From Acetomicrobium sp. S15 = DSM 107314 (GTDB lineage Bacteria; Synergistota; Synergistia; Synergistales; Thermosynergistaceae), in contig NZ_JADEVE010000273.1 of NCBI RefSeq assembly GCF_016125955.1, positions 62,001 to 126,000 on the forward strand: a DNA stretch of 64,000 bases. The letters run 5' to 3'. Below, in pieces: positions 42,944 to 55,933 of the stretch (position 1 is the first letter of the stretch; every line of letters begins with the position of its first letter). The position numbers were made by a program, and so were the translations under genes. The notes beneath the pieces are model-generated. The model saw only the letters and a program-made list of their open reading frames with translations, was not told the DNA's origin and ran no database searches.

Positions 42944-44452
42944 GTGCTGGAGGGTTTAGGAATTTTTGCAGGGGAATTGGTGAAATTTTTGACCCCAAGG
43001 CTTTTGTTCGACGTGCTGTGGAGCACACAGCTTGGAATCATAGTGGGAATGCTTCCCGGGCTCACCGCCACCATGGGCGTTGCCCTTATGACCACGCTCA
43101 CCTATAAGTTCGAACCATCTCATGCCATATTGGTGCTCATATGCATGTATGTGGGCAGCATTTTCGGCGGCAGCAGGACGGCCATTTTGATAAACATCCC
43201 GGGCACGCCGGCAAATGCTGCCACGACTGTAGATGGCAATCCGTTGGCCAAACAAGGGAGAGCAGGTGAGGCTATGGGCCTCGCTACGACGGCATCATTT
43301 CTGGGCTCTGTATTTGGTGTTTTAATGCTTGCTATTTTCACCCCTATGATTGGAAACATCGCATTGGAGTTCCACTCCTTTGAGTATTTTTGGCTCGCCA
43401 TCTTCGGAGTCACGATCTGCGGCACCCTCACAGGCGCCAAAGATCCGCTCAAAGGATGGATATCCGGCTTTTTCGGCCTTTTGGTGGCCATGGTCGGGAT
43501 GGAGGGGATGCATGCCTACAGTCGCTTTTCCTTCGGCAGCGTAAACCTCGCCGGGGGCGTACAGCTGCTTCCCGCGATGATAGGGATCTTTGGCTTCTCT
43601 GAAGTCCTCATGGTAATGAAGCAACCGGCAGCCCAGGTGGTGAGCACATCGGTGGAGAGGGTTTTGCCGCGATTTAAGGAGATCTTCAAGTACTGGAGGA
43701 CCATACTCCGCTCAGGCATAATAGGTACGATCATCGGCGCCATCCCTGGAGTGGGGGAGGATATAGGCGCTTGGGTCTCCTACGATTTCGCCAGGAGGGC
43801 CAGCAAGGAAAAAGAGAAATTCGGCAAGGGAAGCATCGAGGGATTGATAGCCGCCGAGACGGGCAACAATGCCGCTGTAGGAGGTGCAGTGATACCAGTT
43901 CTATCCCTGGCGGTGCCTGGCTCTGCTCCTGCAGCCGTACTTTTGGGAGCCATGTTGATCCACGGCGTGCGCCCTGGGCCGCTTTTGATGGTGGAGTCGC
44001 CACAGTTCGTCTACCAGGTAGTGTGCATGTTTCTGTTGGCTACTTGTGCCATGTTTGTATTGGGATTATCCCTCGTGCGCTCCTTTGTGAAGTTACTTTC
44101 CATTCCGAGGGAAATGCTCATGCCGGCGGTATTCGCCCTCTGCGTCATAGGCTCTTACGCCCTTTCGGGGAAGCTTTTCGACGTGATGGTGATGGCGGTA
44201 TTCGGGATCATAGGTTATGCCATGAAGGAGATGGATTACCCAGTGGCGCCGGCCATGTTGGGGATCATATTGGGGGATCTTTTGGATAACAACCTCCGCC
44301 GCAGCCTCGTCCTCACGAACGGCAGTCTGATTCCTTTTTTCACCAGGCCTATATCCCTTATTTTGTTTCTGGCGATCCTTTTCACGGTTTTGGGCAGAAT
44401 AGAACCCGTCAGGAGGCTTGTTGGAAGGGCCTTTGGCAGAAGTGCACGATGA
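42944..44452 (+). CDS. tctA: Tripartite tricarboxylate transporter large permease (TctA)
   Basis: 502 residues. The family signature GIIVGMLPGLTATMGVALMT is near the N-terminus; FGGSRTAILINIPGTPANAA and TGNNAAVGGAVIPVLSLAVP (second conserved repeat) follow, with about twelve helices. It carries citrate-like or other carboxylates with a cation. GTG start at 42944 with GGGGTG upstream. The Gfo/Idh gene follows after 15 bp, so the operon probably continues. Confidence 0.95.
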   Translation: MLEGLGIFAGELVKFLTPRLLFDVLWSTQLGIIVGMLPGLTATMGVALMTTLTYKFEPSHAILVLICMYVGSIFGGSRTAILINIPGTPANAATTVDGNPLAKQGRAGEAMGLATTASFLGSVFGVLMLAIFTPMIGNIALEFHSFEYFWLAIFGVTICGTLTGAKDPLKGWISGFFGLLVAMVGMEGMHAYSRFSFGSVNLAGGVQLLPAMIGIFGFSEVLMVMKQPAAQVVSTSVERVLPRFKEIFKYWRTILRSGIIGTIIGAIPGVGEDIGAWVSYDFARRASKEKEKFGKGSIEGLIAAETGNNAAVGGAVIPVLSLAVPGSAPAAVLLGAMLIHGVRPGPLLMVESPQFVYQVVCMFLLATCAMFVLGLSLVRSFVKLLSIPREMLMPAVFALCVIGSYALSGKLFDVMVMAVFGIIGYAMKEMDYPVAPAMLGIILGDLLDNNLRRSLVLTNGSLIPFFTRPISLILFLAILFTVLGRIEPVRRLVGRAFGRSAR

Positions 44453-44467
44453 GGGGGCTGATAAATT

Positions 44468-48829
<4,362 letters not shown>

Positions 48830-48845
48830 ACGGCTACTCGAGCAA

Positions 48846-48874
48846 TTGACATCCGACTTCAAATCAGAATAAAC
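48846..48874 (+). promoter_or_regulatory. Candidate promoter of the third TRAP operon
   Basis: Perfect TTGACA (48846-48851), 17-nt spacer, weak -10 ATAAAC (48869-48874), inside the 67-bp gap before dctQ. Only the -35 is convincing. Confidence 0.35.
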
Positions 48875-48896
48875 TAATTGCGGAGGAGGTGATAAA

Positions 48897-49379
48897 GTGC
48901 GCACCTTTGCCGTGTTAGAGCGGGTTTTAAGGGGCGTGCTTTATGTTCTGTTTTTGATGTTGATTTTTTTGACCTTCTTCCAAGTAATAATGCGGTATTG
49001 TTTTAATTCTCCTATCTCGTGGCTTGAGGAGTTTTTGGGTGTGCTCATGATCTTTTTTGCCTTGATAGGAGCGGCTTGGGGCGTGCGTTTTTCTATTCAC
49101 ATATCCCTCGAACTCTTCGCACGCTGGGTCTTTGGAGAAAATTCCTCATTCCCCTCATTTTTAGAATGTTTATCTTATTTTGTTTTAGGTTTCTTCCTGT
49201 TTAATTATGGCCTTGACATTTTAAGGCTCACAAAATTTCAAATTCTCCCTGCTACAGGCCTCAAGGTCTCTCATGTATATTTCGCCCTCCCTTTTAGTGG
49301 CTTAATAATGGTCTTTTTTGCGGGGGAGAGGCTTCTAAATCTTATTACAGAAAGGAGGGCAGCGCAGAGAAACCAATAG
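48897..49379 (+). CDS. TRAP transporter small permease, DctQ family
   Basis: 160 residues, four helices. Marks are FFQVIMRYCFNSPISWLEEF, LIGAAWGVRFSIHISLELFA and the C-terminal VSHVYFALPFSGLIMVFFAG. GTG start with GGAGG 7 nt upstream. In this operon the order is Q-P-M, unlike the P-Q-M order of the other two DctPQM systems here. Confidence 0.92.
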   Translation: MRTFAVLERVLRGVLYVLFLMLIFLTFFQVIMRYCFNSPISWLEEFLGVLMIFFALIGAAWGVRFSIHISLELFARWVFGENSSFPSFLECLSYFVLGFFLFNYGLDILRLTKFQILPATGLKVSHVYFALPFSGLIMVFFAGERLLNLITERRAAQRNQ

Positions 49380-49423
49380 CACGTCTATGTGCCTTTAGAA
49401 AGTTTTAAATGGAGGTGTTTCAA

Positions 49424-50416
49424 ATGAAAAAGCGTATGGTGGCAGTGATGTTGCTTGTAGCGTTTGTGACGCTCGGCGTTCAGATGGCCTCTGCAATGGA
49501 AAAGAAAGGAGAATCCATAATTCTTAAAGCCGCCTGCGACCACGCTAAGGGCTATTCCACAGTTGAAGGGCTTGAACTCATGTCGAAGTTGGCGAAAGAG
49601 TGGACCAAAGGACGCATAATTATCGAAGTATATCCAAGCGCAGTTTTAGGCTCCGAAAAGGAGACTATTGAGCAAACACAGATGGGGATTATAGATATCA
49701 ATCGCGTTTCTATATCTCCAGTTACGGCGGTCTACCCTAAAATATCAGTTTTCTCCCTTCCTTATATCTTCAAAAATAGAGATCATATGTGGAAAGTTTT
49801 AGAGAGTGACCTGGGCCAACAGATGCTTTTAGATTTGCAAGACGTTGGCTTTTTGGGCATAGGCTACATGGACGCAGGAGCCCGCAGTTTTTACAGCGTG
49901 AAGAAGGCTATTTATTCGCCGAGCGATATTAAAGGACTAAAGGTGAGAGTGCAACGAAGCCCGGTAATGATTGACATGATAAACGCCCTCGGTGGCAAGG
50001 CTGTGCCCATGGCATTTGAAGAGGTATATACTGCACTGCAGACAGGCGTCATCGACGCCGCTGAAAATAACCCTCCTAGTTACTTAGAGACCAGCCATTA
50101 CGAAGTGGCTAAGTATTACTCTTTAGACGAGCACGCCATGGTACCCGAGGTTGTTTTGATGAGCAAAAGAACCTGGGACCAGCTCTCTGACACGGACAGA
50201 CAAATTATACGCATGGTGGCGATAGCGGGGCAGGAGCTTCAGAGGAAGCTGTGGCTTAAGGACGAAGATATAGCGCTATCAAAAGTAAAGGCTGCTGGCT
50301 GCACGATAATCGAGCCCGAAAAGGGCCCCTTTATTGAGGCCATGAAGCCTATTTACGACAAGTATGGAGCTCAGTATGAGGAGTTAATAAAGCAAATTCA
50401 AGATATGGCTAAATAA
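49424..50416 (+). CDS. TRAP transporter solute-binding protein, DctP family
   Basis: 330 residues from ATG 49424 (GGAGG 8 nt upstream; an ATG at 49409 overlaps that RBS). Signal peptide about 1-25 ending MASA. Marks are IIIEVYPSAVLGSEKETIEQ, PSDIKGLKVRVQRSPVMID (binding Arg) and GVIDAAENNPPSYLETSHYE. Middle gene of the third TRAP system; only 19 bp without a hairpin separate it from dctM. Its position after the FrdA-like/OYE genes suggests that it imports a carboxylate used by them. Confidence 0.93.
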   Translation: MKKRMVAVMLLVAFVTLGVQMASAMEKKGESIILKAACDHAKGYSTVEGLELMSKLAKEWTKGRIIIEVYPSAVLGSEKETIEQTQMGIIDINRVSISPVTAVYPKISVFSLPYIFKNRDHMWKVLESDLGQQMLLDLQDVGFLGIGYMDAGARSFYSVKKAIYSPSDIKGLKVRVQRSPVMIDMINALGGKAVPMAFEEVYTALQTGVIDAAENNPPSYLETSHYEVAKYYSLDEHAMVPEVVLMSKRTWDQLSDTDRQIIRMVAIAGQELQRKLWLKDEDIALSKVKAAGCTIIEPEKGPFIEAMKPIYDKYGAQYEELIKQIQDMAK

Positions 50417-50435
50417 TGAAGGAGGGGGGAGAGGC

Positions 50436-51716
50436 ATGAGTGCCGTAGCGTTACTCGTCTTGAGTTTTTTCGCATTAATGTTTTTTAATGTTCCCATATC
50501 CGTCTCTCTTGTCCTCTCCTCCTTCTTCACTACCTTTTATTTAGGGCTTCCTCCCATGGTGATGGTGCAGAGGATGGCGGACCCTTTAGATAATATCTCC
50601 TTGATGGCCATTCCTTTTTTTATCATGGCGGGGCAGATAATGACCGAGTCGGGCATAGCGAAGAAGTTAGTGGATTTTTCCAATATTTTTGTGGGACATG
50701 TGCGAGGAGGGCTTTCCTTCGCCAATATAGTGGCATCTATGTTTTTTGGCGGCATGTCCGGTTCGTCCGTGGCTGATACGGCCTCCATAGGCTCGGTGCT
50801 TATCCCGGAGATGGTTAGGCACGGCTACGACCGTGACTATTCCATAGCCGTAACGGTCACCTCATCCACTGAAGGGTTGGTAATACCTCCCAGCCACAAC
50901 GCAATAATATACGCGTATGCCGCAGGTGGCCTTTCCATAGCCAGGCTTTTTCTTGCTGGTGCAATCCCTGGAATTTTGATAGGGTTGTGCCTCATGGTGC
51001 CAGCCTATGTCATCGCGGTAAAGGAAGGTTATCCTACCGTGCCACGCATAAAAGGAAAAGAAGCGCTTAAAATAGTTCTCGATTCGTCATGGGGACTTTT
51101 TACCATCGCTATCATCTTAGGGGGTGTCCTAAGCGGAGTTTTTACGGCAACCGAGTCCTCGGTGGTGGCCGTAATTTACGCCCTTCTTATAGCCACCTTC
51201 GTTTACAAAGGACTCTCGCGTGACGGATTTTTCCGTGTGCTCAGAGAGAGCCTCACGACAGCTGCAGCGGTGCTGTTTTTGATATCGTCAGCCACAGCGT
51301 TTGCCTGGCTTTTGGCCTATCTTAAAGTGCCCGATGCAGTGGCTGCGGCTATCCTTAGAGTTTCTCACAATAAATACGCAGTGCTTTTGCTCATCAATGT
51401 CGTTTTGCTTTTTTTGGGGATGATTATGGATATGGCTCCTTTAATTCTTATAACTACGCCAATCTTTTTGCCTGTGGTGAAGCAAGTGGGCGTGGATCCG
51501 ATTCATTTCGGCGTCATAATGATGATGAACTTAGGAATAGGGCTGTGTACACCTCCTGTGGGAAATGCACTTTTTGTAGGGTGCGTTGTGGGTAAGCGCA
51601 AGATTGAACAAGTGACAAAGGCCATGTTTCCATTTTACGTAGCCATGGTAGGGGCCCTTTTACTCGTAACTTATGTGCCATCAATAGCGATGTGGCTTCC
51701 CTCTCTCCTTCGTTGA
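50436..51716 (+). CDS. TRAP transporter large permease, DctM family
   Basis: 426 residues, about twelve helices. Marks are LMAIPFFIMAGQIMTESGIA, FFGGMSGSSVADTASIGSVL, STEGLVIPPSHNAIIYAYAA and LGIGLCTPPVGNALFVGCVV. Last gene of the third TRAP operon, with AAGGAGG before the ATG. A 340-bp non-coding region follows. Confidence 0.94.
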   Translation: MSAVALLVLSFFALMFFNVPISVSLVLSSFFTTFYLGLPPMVMVQRMADPLDNISLMAIPFFIMAGQIMTESGIAKKLVDFSNIFVGHVRGGLSFANIVASMFFGGMSGSSVADTASIGSVLIPEMVRHGYDRDYSIAVTVTSSTEGLVIPPSHNAIIYAYAAGGLSIARLFLAGAIPGILIGLCLMVPAYVIAVKEGYPTVPRIKGKEALKIVLDSSWGLFTIAIILGGVLSGVFTATESSVVAVIYALLIATFVYKGLSRDGFFRVLRESLTTAAAVLFLISSATAFAWLLAYLKVPDAVAAAILRVSHNKYAVLLLINVVLLFLGMIMDMAPLILITTPIFLPVVKQVGVDPIHFGVIMMMNLGIGLCTPPVGNALFVGCVVGKRKIEQVTKAMFPFYVAMVGALLLVTYVPSIAMWLPSLLR

Positions 51717-52056
51717 TTGATTTTTTGGACTCTCATTTTAAGGTTAGAGCCACGGTCAAGACCCATATCATTTATGGTCCAATGATGCGGAGGAATTATA
51801 GCTGGGGGGATGGCCGCGAATACTTTTAGAAGCTAAGAAAACTTGCAGCTTTGGGGGTGTTGTGATATTATTTCGCTAAACAAGTTTTCCATGATGGTGT
51901 TAGGGCATTATGGTAGACGCTTTCCCTTTACCCGCTGTCAGTTAACTAATCGCAAGCATTTTGTCGGAGTATCATTCGGGGATAGAATGGGCTTAAAATA
52001 GTTTAAATAATTTAGTGAATTTTTAGTATAAAACAATCAGGAAGGAGGGTTATCAG
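51717..52056. other. 340-bp non-coding region upstream of the Nramp-like gene
   Basis: No credible coding frame. It holds the end of the TRAP operon without a clear intrinsic terminator, a weak repeat ATCATT/AATGAT (51767-51786), the promoter with flanking inverted repeat at 51837-51889, and about 180 nt of presumed 5' leader with a short CATTC/GAATG stem (51973-51989). I could not recognise a riboswitch in the leader. Confidence 0.7.
51837..51889 (+). promoter_or_regulatory. Extended -10 promoter bracketed by a 9-bp inverted repeat
   Basis: TTGCAG (51843-51848), 17-nt spacer, TGA-TATTAT (51863-51871) is a good extended -10 promoter. The repeat GAAAACTTG (51837-51845) and CAAGTTTTC (51881-51889) is perfect; one arm covers the -35 and the other lies just after the likely start. 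A repressor dimer, or two linked dimers, could close this promoter. Downstream is the Nramp-like gene at 52057. Confidence 0.5.
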
Positions 52057-53415
52057 ATGCAGGGATCGGCAGAAGATCTTTACGTGTTCCGTGAGAGCGA
52101 AGTTAAAGAGCCTCCGGAAGGTATTCTGGGTGCCCTAAAGTATTTGGGCCCAGGTCTTATTTTGACCGCTTCAATTGTCGGATCGGGAGAGCTTATAGCT
52201 ACAACTACCTTAGGCGCCACTGCCGGATTTGTGACGCTGTGGGTCATTATCGTAAGCTGTTTGGTGAAGGTGACGCTACAACTGGAATTCGGTAAACATG
52301 CAATCAATACTGGCGAGTCTACCATGTTGGCTATGAACAAGCTGCCCGGCCCAAGGATAGGTAAGGCCAACTGGACGGTTTGGTTTTGGATCATCGTTAT
52401 GTCTCTCAAGATGATGCAGTTGGGTGGGATTGTCGGTGGGACGGCCTTGGCATTGAATATCGCCTTTCCCGGCATATCTCCGCCCATTTGGACCTGGGTT
52501 ACGGCCTTTTCTGTCGCATTGCTTATCTGGCAAGGGAGTTACAAATTCATCGAACGCGCCTGCGTGTTTATGATCGTCTGCTTCGTCTTCTTCACCATCG
52601 CTTGTGCGCTTTTCTTGCAGACTACTCCGTATCGTATAAGCTGGGCAGACATCGCAGAAGGGTTACAGTTTAAGCTGCCGGCTTTTGCAGTAGGAGTGGC
52701 TATTGCTGCCTTCGGTATCACCGGTGTCGGCGGAGACGAGATCATGCAGTATCCTTACTGGTGCTTGGAGAAAGGCTACGCTCGCTTCACTGGACCCAAG
52801 AAAGACACCGAAGACTGGGTCAGGAGGGCCCGTGGCTGGATTAAAGTTATGTACGTAGACGCTCTCTTCTCCATGGTGATATACACTATAGCCACCATCG
52901 CTTTCTATATGTTGGGGGCAGCTGTCCTGCACGGAAGAGGAACAATTCCGCAGGGTTACGATGCTATGCGCACCTTGGCTACAATGTATACCGAATCGGT
53001 AGGTCCCTGGGCCATGTGGGTATACCTTATCGGAGCCATCGTAGTGCTTTACTCAACCGCGTTCTCAGCTTTGGGAGCTTGGTCGCGGCAATACACCGAT
53101 GCCTTTAGTCGAATCGGTTTGTTAAACTTTTCTGATGCAAAGCAACGGCAGCGGTGGATTGGCGCCTTAGCTTGGATCATTGCTATTATCTGGGCTCTGC
53201 TATTCTTGGCTTTTAAAGCTCCTGTTTTCATGGTGATTTTGGGCGGCATCGGCACTTCTCTCATGCTCCTCATCGTGGTGTATGCTGCGCTGTTTTTCCG
53301 CTATACGAGATTGGATGAGAGACTGCGCCCAAGTCGGTTTTACGACGTAGCCCTCTGGGTTAGCGCCATTGCTATCGCCGTTTTAGGTATCCGAGGTATC
53401 ATAGCTGTCATCTGA
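52057..53415 (+). CDS. Nramp-family-like transporter lacking the canonical metal-binding motifs
   Basis: 452 residues, about eleven to twelve helices. It aligns without gaps to the TM1 region of MntH: GPGLILTASIVGSGELIATT matches [20 protein letters not shown], so the metal-binding DPGN is GSGE (residues 42-45). In TM6 the MPHN motif is replaced by DEIM (residues 227-230) within ITGVGGDEIMQYPYW. Asp, Asn, Met and His ligands are thus all gone. The fold is the LeuT-like APC fold, but divalent metal transport is doubtful; an organic substrate or cation coupling is possible. AAGGAGG precedes the ATG. It is monocistronic, with its own promoter and a downstream hairpin. Confidence 0.85.
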   Translation: MQGSAEDLYVFRESEVKEPPEGILGALKYLGPGLILTASIVGSGELIATTTLGATAGFVTLWVIIVSCLVKVTLQLEFGKHAINTGESTMLAMNKLPGPRIGKANWTVWFWIIVMSLKMMQLGGIVGGTALALNIAFPGISPPIWTWVTAFSVALLIWQGSYKFIERACVFMIVCFVFFTIACALFLQTTPYRISWADIAEGLQFKLPAFAVGVAIAAFGITGVGGDEIMQYPYWCLEKGYARFTGPKKDTEDWVRRARGWIKVMYVDALFSMVIYTIATIAFYMLGAAVLHGRGTIPQGYDAMRTLATMYTESVGPWAMWVYLIGAIVVLYSTAFSALGAWSRQYTDAFSRIGLLNFSDAKQRQRWIGALAWIIAIIWALLFLAFKAPVFMVILGGIGTSLMLLIVVYAALFFRYTRLDERLRPSRFYDVALWVSAIAIAVLGIRGIIAVI

Positions 53416-53721
53416 TAGTTAAGCAAACCATTTTGAATGCTAAATAAAAGAGTATATGCTTGTTCTGGCGCTTGCCAATAAGAGGAGGCATTCCTGTTTC
53501 TCCCTTATTGGCAAGAATGTTGCTTAAAAGGCGTATAAATTTTTAAAATAGCGAAGACAACAGAAGCGCAACTTAAGACAAGGGTATCTATTGCGGCACG
53601 AGACATATGCGCGTCGTAACCCTTGTTCGGCGGTGTTAACGTGAGAAAAAGTATGTCTAATAAAATATTGCTTTGGCTAAGAAGGCAGAGCGACTAAGAA
53701 TAAAATAAGGGGGTGTGTGCT
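53416..53721. other. 306-bp non-coding region between the Nramp-like and glutamate symporter genes
   Basis: No credible gene. Besides the hairpin at 53471-53515 it contains an 8-bp inverted repeat ACAAGGGT (53578-53585) and ACCCTTGT (53619-53626) about 100 bp before the symporter start, possibly an operator. I found no convincing -35/-10 pair. The RBS AAGGGGG stands at about 53707-53713. Confidence 0.5.
53471..53515 (+). terminator. Long hairpin after the Nramp-like gene
   Basis: CTTGCCAATAAG (53471-53482) pairs perfectly with CTTATTGGCAAG (53504-53515). A bulged A and a further GGAG/CTCC helix extend it inward to about 16 bp. It lies 55 bp after the stop. No T-run follows; it is a probable terminator or RNA-stabilising element. 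Confidence 0.6.
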
Positions 53722-55008
53722 GTGAATGGAGAGGAAGAGAAAAAGGGGTTTATGGATTGGTATTTTAAGTCGAATCTCCTGATGCGCATCCTCATCGGCC
53801 TAGTCCTTGGGGCTATTATAGGGCTATTGGCGGGGCCGTATATTTTGTGGGTGCAACCCTTTGGCGATCTCTTTGTGCGACTGCTGAAGATGATCGTTGT
53901 GCCGGTGATTTTTTTCAGCCTCATAGTCGGGACAGCCAGTATCTCTCCCAAAAGGTTGGGAAGAGTGGGGGTAAAGATCATCCTTTACTATTTACTTACC
54001 ACGGTATTTGCGGTGGCGATAGGGTTGATCTTTACCAACCTCCTTAAACCAGGCACAGGCCTTGAGCTTGCTGCAGGCGAAGCTGCGGGAAAGGAGTTGA
54101 TACGCCCTTCCATAGTTAACACGCTTCTTGCCATCGTACCTACCAATCCCGTAGAGGCGTTAGCCAAAGGGGACGTGCTGCCCATCATCTTTTTTGCTAT
54201 TTTCTTCGGCATAGGGCTTGCCGTTTTGAGGGAGAGCGAAAAAGAGGAGATAAAATCTGCGGCGAACGTAGTGTTTGCTTTCTCTAACGGTGCAGTTGAG
54301 GTTATGTATAGAGTTGTGGGTTGGGTTTTGCAATACGCACCCATAGGAGTGTTCGCCCTTATAGCCGTGGTTTTCGCCAAACAAGGCCCCAAAGTGGTGG
54401 GTCCCTTAGCCTTGGCGACGCTTACAGTTTATCTCGCCTTGGCCGTTCACGTGCTCTTGGTCTATGGTTCCATCCTCAGGGTTTTTGGCTTAAGGCTCGG
54501 CAAATTTCTAAAGATGGCGAAGGAGGCAATGATAACTGCCTTTGTTACGCGGAGCAGCAGCGGAACGCTGCCGGTAACGATGAAAAACGCTGAGGATATG
54601 GGAGTCCCTCGAGGAATATATTCTTTTACCCTTCCCTTGGGGGCGACGATAAACATGGATGGCACATGCATTTATCAAGGAGTGTGCGCGCTCTTTGTGG
54701 CCTTCGCCATAGGGCGGCAGTTGGCGTTTTCTGAGCAGATGATCGTAATCCTCACGGCCACTCTCGCTTCTATAGGCACTGCAGGCGTTCCTGGAGCTGG
54801 AGCCATCATGCTCCTTTTGGTCCTCGATTCTGTAGGCCTTCCGGTAGAGCCGGGCTCTGCGGTGGCAGCCGCCTATGCAATGATTTTGGGCGTGGATGCC
54901 ATATTTGATATGGGGAGGACTTGCATCAACGTGACGGGTGATATGGTTGGCACCGCTATAGTAGCTAAGAGCGAGGGAGAGCTCGATATCACCAAGTGGG
55001 AGGCTTAG
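53722..55008 (+). CDS. gltP: DAACS family glutamate/aspartate:cation symporter
   Basis: 428 residues. All substrate-site motifs of glutamate carriers are present: HP1 [20 protein letters not shown]7 [15 protein letters not shown]2 [13 protein letters not shown] and TM8 [20 protein letters not shown], where the Arg binds the side-chain carboxylate. It imports glutamate or aspartate with sodium or protons. GTG 53722 is preferred (AAGGGGG 8 nt upstream); GTG 53713 is too close. It contrasts with the 32074 carrier that lacks these motifs. A strong hairpin follows. Confidence 0.93.
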   Translation: MNGEEEKKGFMDWYFKSNLLMRILIGLVLGAIIGLLAGPYILWVQPFGDLFVRLLKMIVVPVIFFSLIVGTASISPKRLGRVGVKIILYYLLTTVFAVAIGLIFTNLLKPGTGLELAAGEAAGKELIRPSIVNTLLAIVPTNPVEALAKGDVLPIIFFAIFFGIGLAVLRESEKEEIKSAANVVFAFSNGAVEVMYRVVGWVLQYAPIGVFALIAVVFAKQGPKVVGPLALATLTVYLALAVHVLLVYGSILRVFGLRLGKFLKMAKEAMITAFVTRSSSGTLPVTMKNAEDMGVPRGIYSFTLPLGATINMDGTCIYQGVCALFVAFAIGRQLAFSEQMIVILTATLASIGTAGVPGAGAIMLLLVLDSVGLPVEPGSAVAAAYAMILGVDAIFDMGRTCINVTGDMVGTAIVAKSEGELDITKWEA

Positions 55009-55032
55009 GCTCGTAAAAATTAAAAGGAAACA

Positions 55033-55075
55033 TAGCTCTGGGTCATGGCTTTTTACGCAGCATGACCCAGAGCTA
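55033..55075 (+). terminator. Strong hairpin after gltP
   Basis: TAGCTCTGGGTCATG (55033-55047) pairs perfectly over 15 bp with its complement (55061-55075), loop 13 nt containing a T-run. It lies 25 bp after the stop and separates gltP from the exonuclease gene. The downstream T-run is poor. Confidence 0.7.
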
Positions 55076-55150
55076 AAGTTAAAAGTGCGATTCTTTTTAG
55101 CTTCTTTTAGAAGGCAAAAACTATGACGTCGGCTGAAGGGAGAAGAACGA

Positions 55151-55933
55151 ATGCCTTTTTCTGTGGCTACGTTTAATGCCAATTCTGTGCGCAGCAGGCT
55201 TCACATAATAGAGCGATGGCTCAAGGATAACCATGTCGATATACTATGCCTTCAAGAGACAAAGGTTTCCGACGATGATTTTCCCAGGGAGGCATTTGAG
55301 GGATGGGGATACCGTGTGGTCTATAAGGGAGATAAGGGATACAGCGGCGTAGCAACGGCGTCGCTTATCTCCCCCGACGAAGTGTGGATTGGCTTCGACG
55401 ATGGAGAAGAGCCCAACGACGGGGCGCGCCTCCTAAGGGCACGGTTTGGCGCTCTACACGTAGTCAACACATATGTTCCTCAAGGAAAAGCGATAGATCA
55501 CCCGGATTACGCTTATAAATTCCGCTTCTTCAGGCGCCTCAGATCGCTCTTTGAGCGCAACTACACTGCAGATGATTTGGTTTTGTGGGTGGGAGACATG
55601 AATATCGCCCCTACCGAGATTGACGTAACTCACCCCGAAGCCAAGAAAAACCACGTATGCTTCCACGAGGACATACGAAAGCTCTTCGAAGAAGTGAAAT
55701 CCTGGGGCTTTGTAGATCTCTTCCGCAAACATCACCCCGGCGAGGTAGAGTTCTCCTTTTGGGATTATCGAGTTAAAAACGCCTTTGAGCGCAACATAGG
55801 ATGGCGCGTGGACCATATATTGGCAACACGCTCCTTGGCTGCGCGCTCCATCGATTGTTTTATAGATCGCAGGCCTCGTTCTTGGGACAGGCCTTCCGAT
55901 CACACCTTCATGGTGGCGCTTTTCGAGTTATGA
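55151..55933 (+). CDS. xth: Exodeoxyribonuclease III family protein
   Basis: 260 residues, endonuclease/exonuclease/phosphatase fold. Marks are ATFNANSVRSRLHIIERWLK, the catalytic Glu in LCLQETKVSDDDFP, WVGDMNIAPTEIDV, WRVDHILATRSLA and the final PSDHTFMVALFEL. It repairs abasic sites and trims 3' ends. GGGAG lies 8 nt before the ATG. It ends convergently and overlaps the lytic transglycosylase gene by 6 bp. Confidence 0.94.
   Translation: MPFSVATFNANSVRSRLHIIERWLKDNHVDILCLQETKVSDDDFPREAFEGWGYRVVYKGDKGYSGVATASLISPDEVWIGFDDGEEPNDGARLLRARFGALHVVNTYVPQGKAIDHPDYAYKFRFFRRLRSLFERNYTADDLVLWVGDMNIAPTEIDVTHPEAKKNHVCFHEDIRKLFEEVKSWGFVDLFRKHHPGEVEFSFWDYRVKNAFERNIGWRVDHILATRSLAARSIDCFIDRRPRSWDRPSDHTFMVALFEL

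Noticed and set aside
51878-52056. Manganese or magnesium riboswitch (yybP-ykoY, M-box) in the leader of the Nramp-like gene
   Set aside because: I could not recognise the conserved loops or a terminator/antiterminator pair by eye, and the encoded protein lacks metal ligands.
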